Source: Prorocentrum cordatum | Lineage: Eukaryota > Sar > Dinophyceae > Prorocentrales > Prorocentraceae | Length of the DNA: 64,000 nucleotides | Assembly: GCA_963575745.1 (NCBI GenBank) | Contig: CAUYUJ010020251.1 | Coordinates: 1 to 64,000, forward strand | Direction of reading: 5' to 3' | Part shown: piece by piece, positions 54,820 to 64,000 of the stretch | Layout: the number at the start of each line of letters is the position of its first letter | Numbering within the stretch: position 1 is the first letter of the stretch | The notes under the pieces: model-generated | Told to the model about the DNA's origin: nothing | Seen by the model: the letters and a program-made list of their open reading frames with translations, nothing else | The model's database searches: none | Position numbers and translations under genes: made by a program

Positions 54820-55790
54820 TATCGTACGCATGCTAGCGCACGCGGTCAACGAATGCAGCGAATTGGCGTACCAGCTACGCGCCAGCGAGCTCACATCAAA
54901 CAAAATTGAAGCTCCGCGTCCGAACGCATGTAAAACCGCTGCGTGGACCCCCAAATTGACACGCATCAGAAATACCATTGGCGCAATGCGTCTGAATACT
55001 GAATGACTTCCAGCGCGTTTCCACCGCGCAGACGACGCGCATGCGCTGCGCTGTGGCGCGCCATGCTTTTGCGCAGCGCTTGCGCTCAGTAGAAAAAAGC
55101 GGGCCGCCGGCGGCCTGCGTGACGGACGGGGCTGGCTAGGGCCACTGGCGCTTACGCAGTGGGCGATGTGGATTCGCAGTGTTGGTGGCGTTCGTCTGCA
55201 TCTAGTGGCAGTCGTTGACGCAGTGGGCGGGCCGCCAGCGCGGGCAGGGCGGCATAGGGCGATGGCGGCGCGGTCAATTGAGGGGGGGGGGGGGGGGGAG
55301 GCTCGACTTTGGGCGCCGCGTTTGGTCGGGTTTCGGGCCGACCCTTGGGTCGCCTGAATAACAGAGAAAGCAACCATTCAGACCAGGAAGTGCTGCCTAG
55401 ACAACGGCCGCGCTCGTTTTCCCAGAACCGATGGGCCCCTCCAAACTGCGAAGCGCCGCTGACTTTGGCGCGCGCTCGACCCCCGCGCGCCGCCGTTTGG
55501 GCCCTTTTGCTGGGTTGGCTACCTCGCCGCGCAGGGGAACAACGAACTGATCGGGGACCCTAGCGCGCGCGATGTTAAACGCGAAGCCAAGTGGCAAACC
55601 CGCGCGTGAAAGTCAATCCTTTCGTGTCTCAAGATACAGACATCTCAGCGGTGCAACGCTTAGGGCGCGCGCAGACGGCGCGCGCACTGACGCGCGTAAA
55701 GAATTTGGGTGCGTCGCCGGGCCACGGTAAATCATATGCCAAGCGGTGAAGTTAGCATTGGCTGCGTACATCATGAGCGGTGACAATAAG
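54820..55790. other. No gene seen
   Basis: GC-rich unique sequence with a poly-G run at 55280-55298. No convincing frame. Confidence 0.5.
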
Positions 55791-55799
55791 GTCCAACAC

Positions 55800-56850
55800 C
55801 CCACTGTGATAACCCAATGCAACATTCACGTTTCGGTATGCAAAAGGTGAACATATCAACCACGAACGCATGCAAACGCGCGCGCGCGATCGTGCGCGCG
55901 CGATGCATTTTGTTTTCTATCCAGCATGGGCCATGTTAACTCGAAAACGTCATGGCGAAAACCCAATGTAAAAAATTAGTTTCCGGGTGTAAGAGGTCGC
56001 CATATCAACCGCGAGTATATGAACAACCGTATGCGCGCGATCCTGCGCGCGCGGTGCACTTTGTATTGTTTTCTATACGGCATGGGCGATGTGAACTCGA
56101 AAACCAAATGGCGAAACCAATGTAAAATTTTAGTTTCTGGGCGTATGTGGACGCCATATCAACCGCGAGTATATAAAACATCATATACGCGCGATCCTGC
56201 GCGCGCGATGCACTTTGTATGGTTTTCTATGCAGCATGGGCGATGTTCGCTCGAAAACCCAATGGGGAAACCCCAATGGAAAATTTTATGTTTCTGGATG
56301 AAAGAGGCCGACATATCAACCGCAAAGTATAAGCAAAAACATATGCGCGCGACCCTGCGCGCGCGCACGAGCGCGCACGAGGCACTCTGCTGTGTTTTCT
56401 ATACAGCGTGGGCGATGTTAGCTCGAACAACCAATGGCGAAAACCCAATGTACAGATTTAGCTTCTGGATGTAAGGTCGCCAGATCAACCACGAATGTAT
56501 GACATAAAAACCATACGCGCGCGATCCTGCTTGCGCTTGCGATGCACTGTGTTTTGTTTTCTATGCAGCATGGGCGATGCTTGCTCGAAAACCCAATGGG
56601 GCATACCCGACGGAAAAGCGTCCCTTCTGTAAGAGGTCGCCGTAACAACCGCGAGTGTATGGAAAGACAAACCATATGCGCGCGATCCTGTGTGAGCGCG
56701 CGCGCGCGCGGGTGACCATGGTCACCCGCGCGCGCGTTCGGCAGCATGGCGCTGGCAGTTTCTATACAATTGGTGCTACGTTAACTCGAACGCCCTGTTG
56801 TGAAAACCCAATGTAAAACTTCATTCTCTGATCGGGAGAGGCAAGCGCGC
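55800..56850. repeat. About 155-bp satellite, six to seven units
   Basis: Recurring landmarks: GCGCGCGATCCTGCGCGCGC at about 56034, 56188 and 56345 (weaker at 55884, 56518, 56678), TTTTCTATRCAGCATGGGCG, then AACTCGAAAACCCAATG and CATATCAACCGCGAGTATAT. Spacing is 150-175 bp. Each unit joins a (GC)n half to an A/T-richer half. Confidence 0.88.
56701..56736. repeat. Perfect 36-bp palindrome
   Basis: Two 18-bp arms without spacer: (CG)5 on each side of GGTGACCATGGTCACC. It lies in the last clear satellite unit, in place of the usual GATCCTGCGCGC segment. Confidence 0.95.
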
Positions 56851-57580
56851 GCGGTGACCCATCCACCCTGTCTGCACGGGCGTGCATGATGTACGTAAAT
56901 GATGTCATGCAGTTGCGGTTGGTACGGCGACCCCTTGCGACTAGACGCACGATGTGTTCAAACGGCTGTCGCCATTCGGGTTTGTAGATCCGACCGACAG
57001 CATGTAAACAATGAGTGTGTGAAGTACCATGCGCCATACATGTTGAGCGCGCGTACGCACGCATGATGCTTTATCTGTAGGTGGCGGCGTCCGTCTGCCA
57101 TTTAAAACATATGACATTTTTTCGTGATGGGGTGTTCACTATTCGCGCTATAAGGTAATGGGCTTCAGTGGGGCAACCACATGTGCAGCGCGTGCGTCTT
57201 TTGTTGCGTGCCGAGTGTCTCGCAAATGCGTCGCATGCCGTGTGCATTGCGTTGCGCAGCATAGGATGCGAATCGCGGCGCGCATGCCATTGCATATATC
57301 AGTTTGAAAAGCTGGGGTAGGCATGCGCACGCACGCGTTAAGGCGTGAACTTCACGCGCAGACGCCACGGTGCGCACGCTCGCGCTGGCGCGAACTTGCT
57401 ACCTTGAAGGCATGGCGCCTGCGCGGTCTAGCACGGCATATCATGGCATAGCATGTCCATCGCATAGCGAGAAAACCCAAGAATGCCCCCCGCAGGCGCG
57501 CAGGCCAAGAACCACCTCAGAGCCTCAGAGAAGCGAGAGGCCCCGCGAGGCTCCCAAGATTGCCTCCAAGGGTCACCGTG
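56850..57580. other. No gene seen
   Basis: Unique sequence with GCGCGC patches, then a CCCCAAGA-type patch from 57475. Confidence 0.5.
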
Positions 57581-57879
57581 AGAGCCCTAAAGACACATCA
57601 AGAATAGCCGCGTCGACGTCGATGACGCCGCCGAGACGCTTTCGCGAGATACCCTGAGGCAGCCCGCGAGCACCCGAGGCAAGCCCCGAGACAGACGAAT
57701 GCCCCCACGATGCTCACGGGGAATCCCAAGCAGGACCAGCGGGTACCAAGACGGCCCGAAAAGCAGTCCAAAACGACACCTGAGCACCTGAGGCGCCCCC
57801 CCTCCGAGTAGGAGTCGGTCCAGCTGGGATTGGTCCTGTTTTGGCACTGGTTGCAGTCCTGGGATCTTTGGAAAATTCG

Positions 57880-58750
57880 GTGCAGCGGAGGAAGTACAGG
57901 AACGCATCCCAGTAGGCATAGGCTTCAGTCGTGGTGCCTGGATGCGAATCCGCAACTGCTCTGCTGCAAATGTTGCCACTGGCACAATCTCGCAGACCTC
58001 GCATTGGCTGCGTGGTGCCGGCAATTTGGCCAACTCTGGTGGGTGCAGAGAGCCGCCCCGGACCGTTCTGATGGCTAGGATGGCCACTGGGGAAATAGTC
58101 CGGGGGCACGCGATGGCCCCTTGTTCGCCGAGCCAGAACTCACAGCCAGCAGTAGTGGCTGAGTGCATGTCGATGGCCACGTCAACCTGCTTCTTCTTGT
58201 GCTCGAACTTGTATCCAGGGATCGTAGTGTGAGGATTATGTCCGTCATGACGCGCGAAGAACTCGAACTGTAAAATGCCTCGCGCCGTGCGTGGCGAGCG
58301 GCGCCGTAGCCTGGAATAATGCCGATCTTGCGAATACTCGTCCAGGCGTCACTGGTAGTGGCGTGGTGTAGGTACTTCGCATCCGTCCCTGAAAGACGTC
58401 TCCAGCCCCAGGTTCCACGGTTGGCTGTTGCGGTGTTGAGCGGTGTGCCCACCAATGGCACGAATGGCCAGTGCCTGATCCCATGCAAAATCTGCTCCTA
58501 AAGCGTCAGGGCTGGAGCAGCGGACGAACACCTGGAAGCGGGCCTTTTCGTCGTCACGTAGTATGCCTGTGCACTGCGCCACGGTGGGCCACTTGCGTTT
58601 GCCTGATGCATGTGGCATGTACGGCAGCCCTATTGGGGCCGTAGTCGTTCCGAGTGAACACCTCCGGAGATGTGACTGAAAGATTTGTGGCGATTGGCCA
58701 CGACCCATGCGTCGACGTCCTCGTGCTCCCAGATATTGACACGGCAGTCC
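57880..58750 (-). pseudogene. Second Tpt1/KptA-like RNA 2'-phosphotransferase domain
   Basis: Landmarks: SGKRKWPTVAQCTGILRDDE with KARFQVFVR (the D-x-K-x-R-F strand); WDQALAIRAIGGHTAQHR (R-A-x-Q-G-H-S/T, here Gly for Gln); KYLHHATTSDAWTSIRKIGI with IPG (H-x-T..W..I...G); RREAFYSSSSS (the H-V-H-F strand, altered); and in a further frame VDVAIDMHSATTAGCEFWLG, EQGAIACPRTISPVAI (C-terminal strands). About 220 residues. Frame changes near 58400 and 58180 break it. C-terminal to it comes VPVATFAAEQ with a hairpin at 57969 and Pro-rich text. The same domain in another retroelement-like context at 30.3-31.0 kb argues for a mobile association. Confidence 0.7.
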
Positions 58751-59355
58751 AAAAATTGTTCCAAGCCGTCACGGCCGCCGTTCTCATGGAGGAGTGCGGT
58801 CGACAGGGCCTTACTGAACCACCGTGGCTTTCCCATAGTCTGACCATGGTACTGCGAGCCAACTAGGAGAGGTCGGCCCAGCTGTTTGCTTGTCACATTG
58901 CACAGAACAATCCATGTATAGTCTGGGAAGCAACCACTGTTCTGTAGGTCAGGGGCATGCTTGATCACATGGCCATCGTAACACAGACGCCGTCTATATT
59001 CTTCGATGTCCGTGCACGACTGATATTGACCGTGTCCACGCAGGATCGGAGTGACCCTCCAAAGAGATTGGTCGGACACTTTGGCGCGAATGGCGCATTC
59101 TCGGGGAATAATGCCAAACGTTGTCTTTTCCTCCAACGTCATCTCGGTCTCGTGTTGCGATCGTGCGCAACAGTCGTGTGCACCCATGGTTCTGTACTTC
59201 ACAATCTCCGCAGGCGCCACTGCGTCTGCGGGAGTTGCCTCCGGTTCGCCAGTGTCCAATGCCGAAGAGGACGGCGGCGTCGGCGGTGGAGTCGGTTGGT
59301 CTGCTGATGCCACCGACGCGGCAGGCGCAGGTGGCAGTGGGACCTCCCGCGCCAA
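58751..59355 (-). pseudogene. Open region upstream of the second KptA-like domain
   Basis: Pro/Ala-rich start (ASVASADQPTPPPTPPSSS, GEPEATPADAVAPAEIVKYR), then globular text: HDCCARSQHETEMTLEEKTT, CAIRAKVSDQSLWRVTPILR, CYDGHVIKHAPDLQNSGCFP, YTWIVLCNVTSKQLGRPLLV, FSKALSTALLHENGGRDGLE and EHEDVDAWVVANRHKS. The last part may belong to the KptA-like fold. The 59231 hairpin lies in the PEATPAD reading. Confidence 0.5.
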
Positions 59356-60381
59356 TACGCTTGGGGGTCGGACCCGTCATGGCGTCATCCTCCTGTGGCG
59401 GAGGGTGCGTTGGTGGAGGCAGCGGCGCAGGTGCGGAGCCACCGCGAGAGGTATCAGCCGCGACGGACGGAGGGTCGGGCGGTGTCTCCGTCTGAGACTC
59501 TGCCTGGCTGCGAAACCAGTTGGCAAACTCCACAATGTAGTTCGTGTTGACATCGCGTTCAAGTTCGAGGATGCCTGGTTCTTCGCTGGCACGAATCGGG
59601 GCGATAGGCGTGATCTTGTCGACGAACTGCTTCAGTACCAACCACATAGCGGCGTGACGCACCAGGTATGTGCTGTTGTCCGTGGTCTTGATGAAGTCAC
59701 GCTCGGGAGAGGAATGGGAAGCCCAGGTGTCAGGGGAAGTATCGAGCATACCGCTGAGGCGCCGAAAGATGACCTGCCACGATATGTAGTTCTTCCGTCG
59801 CAGAACGAAAAGCCTCACCATCACAATCTTCGCCATATGCAATCGGGGTGGCCTGGGTATACGCAAGAGGGTCATCCTCGCGTGTTGTCGCATCCGCTGG
59901 CGCGGAAGCCAAGATCGGGGCCTGGTTCCGATAAGTCGGAGCGGCAGAGAGTGATCCATCTGCAGGAGTTGCCTCTGGCGGACGGACCGCAGGGGTGTCA
60001 GGCGAAGACTGAATCGCCTGAAATGTCTTGGTCATCCACTCAGCCAAGTCATGCTCCCCCAAGGATTGTACGTGCAAAGCATGAAGGTCCCTTGGAACGC
60101 TGGAACTTCCTGGATGGCTCCAGGCGAACACGGAGTGCTTCACGCATCCCCATTGCCCGGGCGTGGCCCTGGTAGTCGTTGGCAGGCTGAGTCGACGGGT
60201 GGCGGAACGGAAAGGGTTGCGTCGGCAACGATAGCGGAACCGCACTCGTGTTCCTGAGGGTGGCGGCGTGCATGAACTGCTGCGTGAACCACCAGGTTGT
60301 GGTCCGTCTTCTGTGGGTGCCACGAATTTGCATGCGGACGGTCTGGCTGTCTGATCCACTGATCAACTGGTAATACAGCAA
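58994..60381 (-). pseudogene. Retroelement-like open fragments, frameshifted
   Basis: 60381-60049: MQIRGTHRRRTTTWWFTQQF, AMGMREALRVRLEPSRKFQR. Next frame, 60050-59880: EWMTKTFQAIQSSPDTPAVR, PPEATPADGSLSAAPTYRNQ (hairpin 59965). Next, 59830-59380: RRKNYISWQVIFRRLSGMLD, HAAMWLVLKQFVDKITPIAP, NYIVEFANWFRSQAESQTET, then Pro-rich. These look like successive parts of one former protein broken by indels. Domain not recognised; the helical stretch with FANWFRSQ could be gag-like (speculative). Confidence 0.45.
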
Positions 60382-60422
60382 TGCCGCGGCCAGTGAACAT
60401 CGAGATCATCTCGTTCATGAGC

Positions 60423-60876
60423 TCATCGATCTTCTCTGGTAGTCCCCATTGAGGCGCCTTGCCAGGGGCCGTCGCAGTGGGGCAGCGGAAAACAATTCAA
60501 AACCACAATGCAACAATCTATGTCCACCTTGACGTGCTCGGGAATGGTCAGGACCACCTTGCCTGGTGAGGGTAACCATTGATTCTCATACTCGGCTGGT
60601 AGAGTCGCACGGGCTCGACGTGGCTCGAGTTCCATCCATTTCCCCATTTCCCGTCCATAGTAACGTCCTTACCAGACCACCAGAGGAACGCGCTGAGACC
60701 GCGCTGGTAATGACGTTGTTTGACGTATGCCGGGGGACGGTCCGCCCAGCATGCCCAAATGACCTCGTTGAGCTCGCGGTACTCGTTCTTTTACTAGTTA
60801 TATAGAGTGCACGAGCACGGCGAAGATGATCAATGATCTGTGTCTGCTCCTCATTGGCTGGGTCTGTGGATGCCAT
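60423..60876 (-). pseudogene. Small open fragments
   Basis: 60876-60700: MASTDPANEEQTQIIDHLRR followed by RARALYITSKRTSTAS. 60647-60440: MGKWMELEPRRARATLPAEY, SPGKVVLTIPEHVKVDIDCC, IVVLNCFPLPHCDG. The second is beta-rich. RATLPAEY has the reading of the hairpin family but its stem is poor. No function assigned. Confidence 0.35.
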
Positions 60877-61224
60877 GCTTCCGTCGAGACGTCGACTCAG
60901 CGTGTTATGGTAGGCCTCGCGTGCGGCAGCTGGTTCCAGAGCACGGGTTATACCACCGGCCTCAGGCAGTGGCGGTAAGTCGCATCCGATTGGCGTGTCG
61001 TGCTCAAACCAATAACGCTTCTAGTTGTCGCGCGATGGAGCCCAAAGGAGGATGTCGTCTCTCATCCAAGTGCTGAAATCCTCCAGTGTAGCACCCGCCT
61101 GGTGCTGGAAGTCGCGCGCCCATGGGCAGACAGGAGAAACCAACGCCGGGGTGGAATGACCGGCAATCTGTCGACGTGAGTGGATGGAATTCATCTCACC
61201 GATGCCAGCACATGGTGTCGTTCG

Positions 61225-61602
61225 TTACTTTTTCCCACCACCAGTCTTTGACACCACGAGGCAACTGGAATCGCTGTAGAAGTTGACCCAGTTGAACGCA
61301 TGACCGTCGGGGCCCAAAGCGTGGATGACGGTGATGCCGAAATCTTCGTTCATCAGTGGTGCACATCCATGGTCACCCATCATGCCTAGGTAGTACCGGC
61401 CGTCTGCGAACGCAGACCAGCGTGTGGCGGTAGCATCTGGGGCAAAAAGGTATTGCTGGAAACCTCCCGCATTCCTGTCGGCAGGAATGTCTGCAGGGTG
61501 GCGTGCATTCGGAATCCAGGGCTGCCATGGCGGATCCACAGGGAACGACTTGCACACATTCGTCAACGTGACGTGATCCTCTGCGAGTGTTGCCACTGGC
61601 AT
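61225..61602 (-). pseudogene. Open fragment, 125 aa, unknown
   Basis: MPVATLAEDHVTLTNVCKSF, then PWQPWIPNARHPADIPADRN, TRWSAFADGRYYLGMMGDHG, FGITVIHALGPDGHAFNWVN, ending SSCLVVSKTGGGKK. Well-mixed composition with a regular beta-strand pattern, so a real domain once existed here. It starts on the 61586 hairpin (PVATLAED). No homologue recognised. Confidence 0.5.
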
Positions 61603-61713
61603 GGGGTCACAACTGTCGCCGCCGAAACCTCCGCGGGCAGTGACCCATGAAGATGCCTGGATCTCGTATTCAGTTCATGCGGTAAGCACGTGGAAGACGT
61701 GGCAGCACGTGCG

Positions 61714-62576
61714 CTAAAACGACTCGGCAACTTTGCCGATATGTACCGCCATGTCGGACGTGCGAGGTGCAGCAGGCTGATATGAGGGCAGCTTGATATG
61801 CGTGCGGTCCTGCGTGGAGAAGTTATGCGCCGCGAGTCCGTGGTTGCGGACAAACAGCGGATGGGTACCATTAGGTGAGTGCTCTGAACTCAGCATCCGT
61901 TGAGCATCGTCGAGGGTCGCAGCTGACGAGCCGCCCAACAACGCACTGCCCACTTTGTCCACGGCATCCTGAGCACCTTCCACATGCTACCAGCCACCCG
62001 CGTACAAATCTCCGTATGTGGACATTTGGGCGCCTCAGTGTTGGCAGCAATCCCACGGGGATTGGTCCATGGGAAGTCAGGGTACTGACGGATCGCTGAA
62101 TCGATCCATGTGTCTTTCAGGTAGAGACCCGCGACAGAGACCCAGACGAAGAAGAACGCCATGCACGGAGCGGCCGCGGCAGGGGTGGGGATCGGGGCTT
62201 CATCTCCGGCAAGCGCGTCCCCAGTCTCGCATGCTGCCTGGGATGCCGAGGTGAGCGAGCCCTGCTTGCTTGAGCGGAGCCAGAACGAGCTGCTCCCATC
62301 GGGGCGACTCTGGTTCACATGGTGGTAGCTCATGTCTCCGGTGACTGGGCGGTGGCGAGCAGTCTGTGACTCGGAGGCTGGGCCGTTGCGGATGTTGCCA
62401 TCGGCGGGCGCTGGAGCGAGACCTCCAACCTGCATCCCGTGCAATTTGATCGGAGGCATCGTCATCGGTGGCCGATTGGCGCGGGCAGGGTCCTCCGCGC
62501 GGGCGGGGGGGTGGGCGAGCGCGGGCGCGTTGAAGGCTGCAAATCGCTGCAGAATGGAGATGGATCGCGCATGCAA
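61714..62576 (-). pseudogene. Open fragments with one hydrophobic segment
   Basis: 62576-61890 includes MPPIKLHGMQVGGLAPAPAD, MSYHHVNQSRPDGSSSFWLR, then MAFFFVWVSVAGLYLKDTWI (possible membrane or buried segment) and QYPDFPWTNPRGIAANTEAP. 61983-61714, one frame over, gives KVGSALLGGSSAATLDDAQR and NGTHPLFVRNHGLAAHNFST. They may be consecutive parts of one protein. It lies directly 3' of the RNase H end of the copia-type element. Confidence 0.4.
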
Positions 62577-62689
62577 CGTGCGACAAACGCACGCGTGCGA
62601 ATGAGTGCGGCAGTAGAGATACTAGTGGCCAGTGTACCCGTGGTGGAAGGGGCGGTCTTGGCGATCTCCAGCTTTTCGGCGGCCTTCGC

Positions 62690-64000
62690 AGCGGCAGGAA
62701 AAATGATTGACAACCCAAGGAGATCATGCCAAAGGTGAGCCTTCTTAGGCTCGAAGTGTTTTGCCGTCATATCTGCAACCTGTTGTTTTGTTCTTACGTA
62801 TTTGAGTTGTATATGTTTCTGTTCGCATGTCTCCGTAATCCAATCCAAATTAATGCGATGCGTGCGATGAGAGGTGGCGAAGTGCCGGTGCACGCCCCTC
62901 GTGTCCGCTCGTAAACACTGCCTCGCTGTGATCTGACGCAATAAGGCTGACGACGGGTGGTGGCGCAGCGTGAGGAGGAGAACGAGGAGCATGTAGTACT
63001 ATGTCATCATATACGACATTGTTGGCGGTAGATGGCGGCGACGTTGGCAACGTCTGCGTTGAGGACCGCGCGCGGGGAGAAGAAGCGCGCGCGGGCGATG
63101 CCCGTCGCGTTGGTGGTTTGCGACGCTTCTTCTTAGCCGCCAGCGCTGCGTCGCCGCGCGCGGCGCGCGCCGCCGCCCCCCAGAGAACGATGGCGGGGGC
63201 AGGCCCTCAGTTCGCAGCGCTGCGTCCGGCGCCGCGATTTCCGACTCGGTGGAAGAGTGGGAGACTACGGTCTGCTTATTGCACGCAGAGTTCAAGGGGG
63301 AGAACGCGCTGGGCCCCACAGGGGCGACGGAGACGCCAGCGGTAAATTTTAACGTGTTAACGCAGTCCGCAAACGTGGCTTCAGTGAACAGCACGGTCGA
63401 AATTTTGTTCGACTCATCACCAATCCATCCGTGCAAGCAGTGAAGCCGCGTGGATTTGAGGTTGCAAACCAGTCGATGTAACCTTTTTAAAATCACAAGG
63501 GCAACTCCACTTGGTGATCTCCCTGGCGAGCATGCAAAGCGGATGCGTGATACCAAATCTGCAAGAACGGGCCAGATACAATATCTTCATGAGTACACTT
63601 GCGGCGTCGGGCCCCAGGGCGCCGACTTCCTCAAAGGCTCTGTCGGTAAACGATGTATCCTCAATGCCGAGAGTGTCAGCGTGTGGGATGGCGTCGTAAA
63701 TGAAGCCCGTGGCGTCGGGCGTGGGTTTCGCAACCGGCGCGGACGGTCGGGATGTGGGATTGTCAACCGGCGCTCTCGACCAAAAATTTGTTGTTCTGGG
63801 CTTTGGCGATGATGGTCGTTTCCGTCGGGATCCAAGCATCCCGGGTAGCTTGGAGACGCGTTCTAGATACCGCTCGATGCATTGATCGGTAAAGCCAAGC
63901 ATATCGTGTCGAATCCCACGTACGTTAGATGCTGACGTGTACTGCTTGCGGTGGTGTGCAGGAAGCATACGTCAGATCGTGCTCATACACTTGTCGAAAA
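62690..64000 (-). pseudogene. Ty1/copia pol C-terminus (RT end and RNase H), continuing off the right edge
   Basis: 63968-63480: SASNVRGIRHDMLGFTDQCI, ERYLERVSKLPGMLGS, then AASVLMKILYLARSCRFGIT with HPLCMLAREITKW (end of RT and connection: Y-L-A-R-x-x-R-x-D-I-x-H). After a shift near 63490: RLHRLVCNLKSTRLHCLHGW, VLFTEATFADCVNTLKFTAG, VVSHSSTESEIAAPDAALRT (RNase H; S-T-E-S-E intact, first Asp box degraded to TEAT). After an insertion of GC-rich sequence (about 62935-63190): TSHRTHRINLDWITETCEQK, HIQLKYVRTKQQVADMTAKH, the conserved copia end. Inactive. Confidence 0.8.

Larger units (their letters stand above)
57969..62402 (-). repeat. GCAA-loop hairpin repeats reading Ala-Thr-x-Ala
   Basis: Plus-strand 12-mers NNNN-TTGC-NNNN at 57969 (AATG/CACT), 59231 (GGAG/CTCC), 59965 (GGAG/CTCT), 61586 (AGTG/CACT) and 62391 (GATG/CATC). 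On the minus strand each is a 4-bp stem closed by GCAA. Stems differ but keep pairing. Readings: PVATFA, PEATPAD, PEATPAD, PVATLAED, and DGNIR or MATSA depending on frame. Confidence 0.7.

Noticed and set aside
59051-60175. 374-codon plus-strand frame
   Set aside because: Antisense shadow of the minus-strand retroelement-like fragments, which have better protein character.

Overview
The window looks like nuclear DNA of a dinoflagellate, possibly Prorocentrum-like (the genus is inference). The evidence is high G+C with long low-complexity tracts, genes almost all on one strand, relics of the dinoflagellate spliced leader (SL) next to gene starts, and decayed Ty1/copia-type retroelements with Lys-Gly-rich gag tails. 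There are no prokaryotic operons, no CRISPR and no recognisable rRNA or tRNA gene.

Layout. 1-0.65 kb: 3' end of a plus-strand gene. 2.0-3.5 kb: intronless minus-strand gene. 3.9-4.7, 11.8-12.6 and 24.1-24.6 kb: three copies of one dispersed repeat made of GCTAT/GCTAA pentamers with a CTAGGC-AGA-GCCTAG hairpin tail. 7.0-8.1 kb: Trp/Asp-rich protein gene whose 3' end is tandemly duplicated. 9.3-9.6 kb: an AT-rich island inside GCCGGC-type palindromic DNA. 10.6-11.0, 15.1-15.4 and 15.9-16.4 kb: small gene fragments or exons. 11.1-14.4 and 16.6 kb: CCCCAAGAGG-type repeats. 17.3-18.1 kb: TTGCACCGCATAGA-like repeats. 19.8-21.6 kb: acidic/lysine-rich gene with nine 15-residue repeats. 22.7-23.0 and 25.3-26.2 kb: two small genes with SL relics.

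26.3-35.0 kb is a decayed minus-strand retroelement: gag, Lys/Gly tail, zinc knuckle, linkers, a complete Tpt1/KptA-like RNA 2'-phosphotransferase domain, then RING plus retropepsin-like. It is peppered with at least 18 copies of a 14-nt hairpin that mostly reads Ala-Gly-Gln-Pro-Ala or close variants. 39.9-51.2 kb is a minus-strand zinc-finger gene, itself starting with a nearly complete SL relic, split by a 7.3-kb Ty1/copia element. That element has TG...CA LTRs, a PBS, a PPT, an exact TCGAA target-site duplication and its own repeated Leu-Gly-Phe-Pro-Ala motif. 51.8-56.9 kb holds satellites (26-bp, 10-bp and about 155-bp units) and a perfect 36-bp palindrome. 57.6-64 kb is a third retroelement-like stretch on the minus strand: RT end and RNase H of a copia-type element at the right edge, then open fragments including a second KptA-like domain, with a third hairpin family (GCAA loop, covarying stems).

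The most unusual signal is that three independent retroelement stretches each carry their own family of tiny hairpin-forming repeats reading x-x-x-Pro-Ala or similar. In the 57.6-64 kb stretch the stems differ but still pair.
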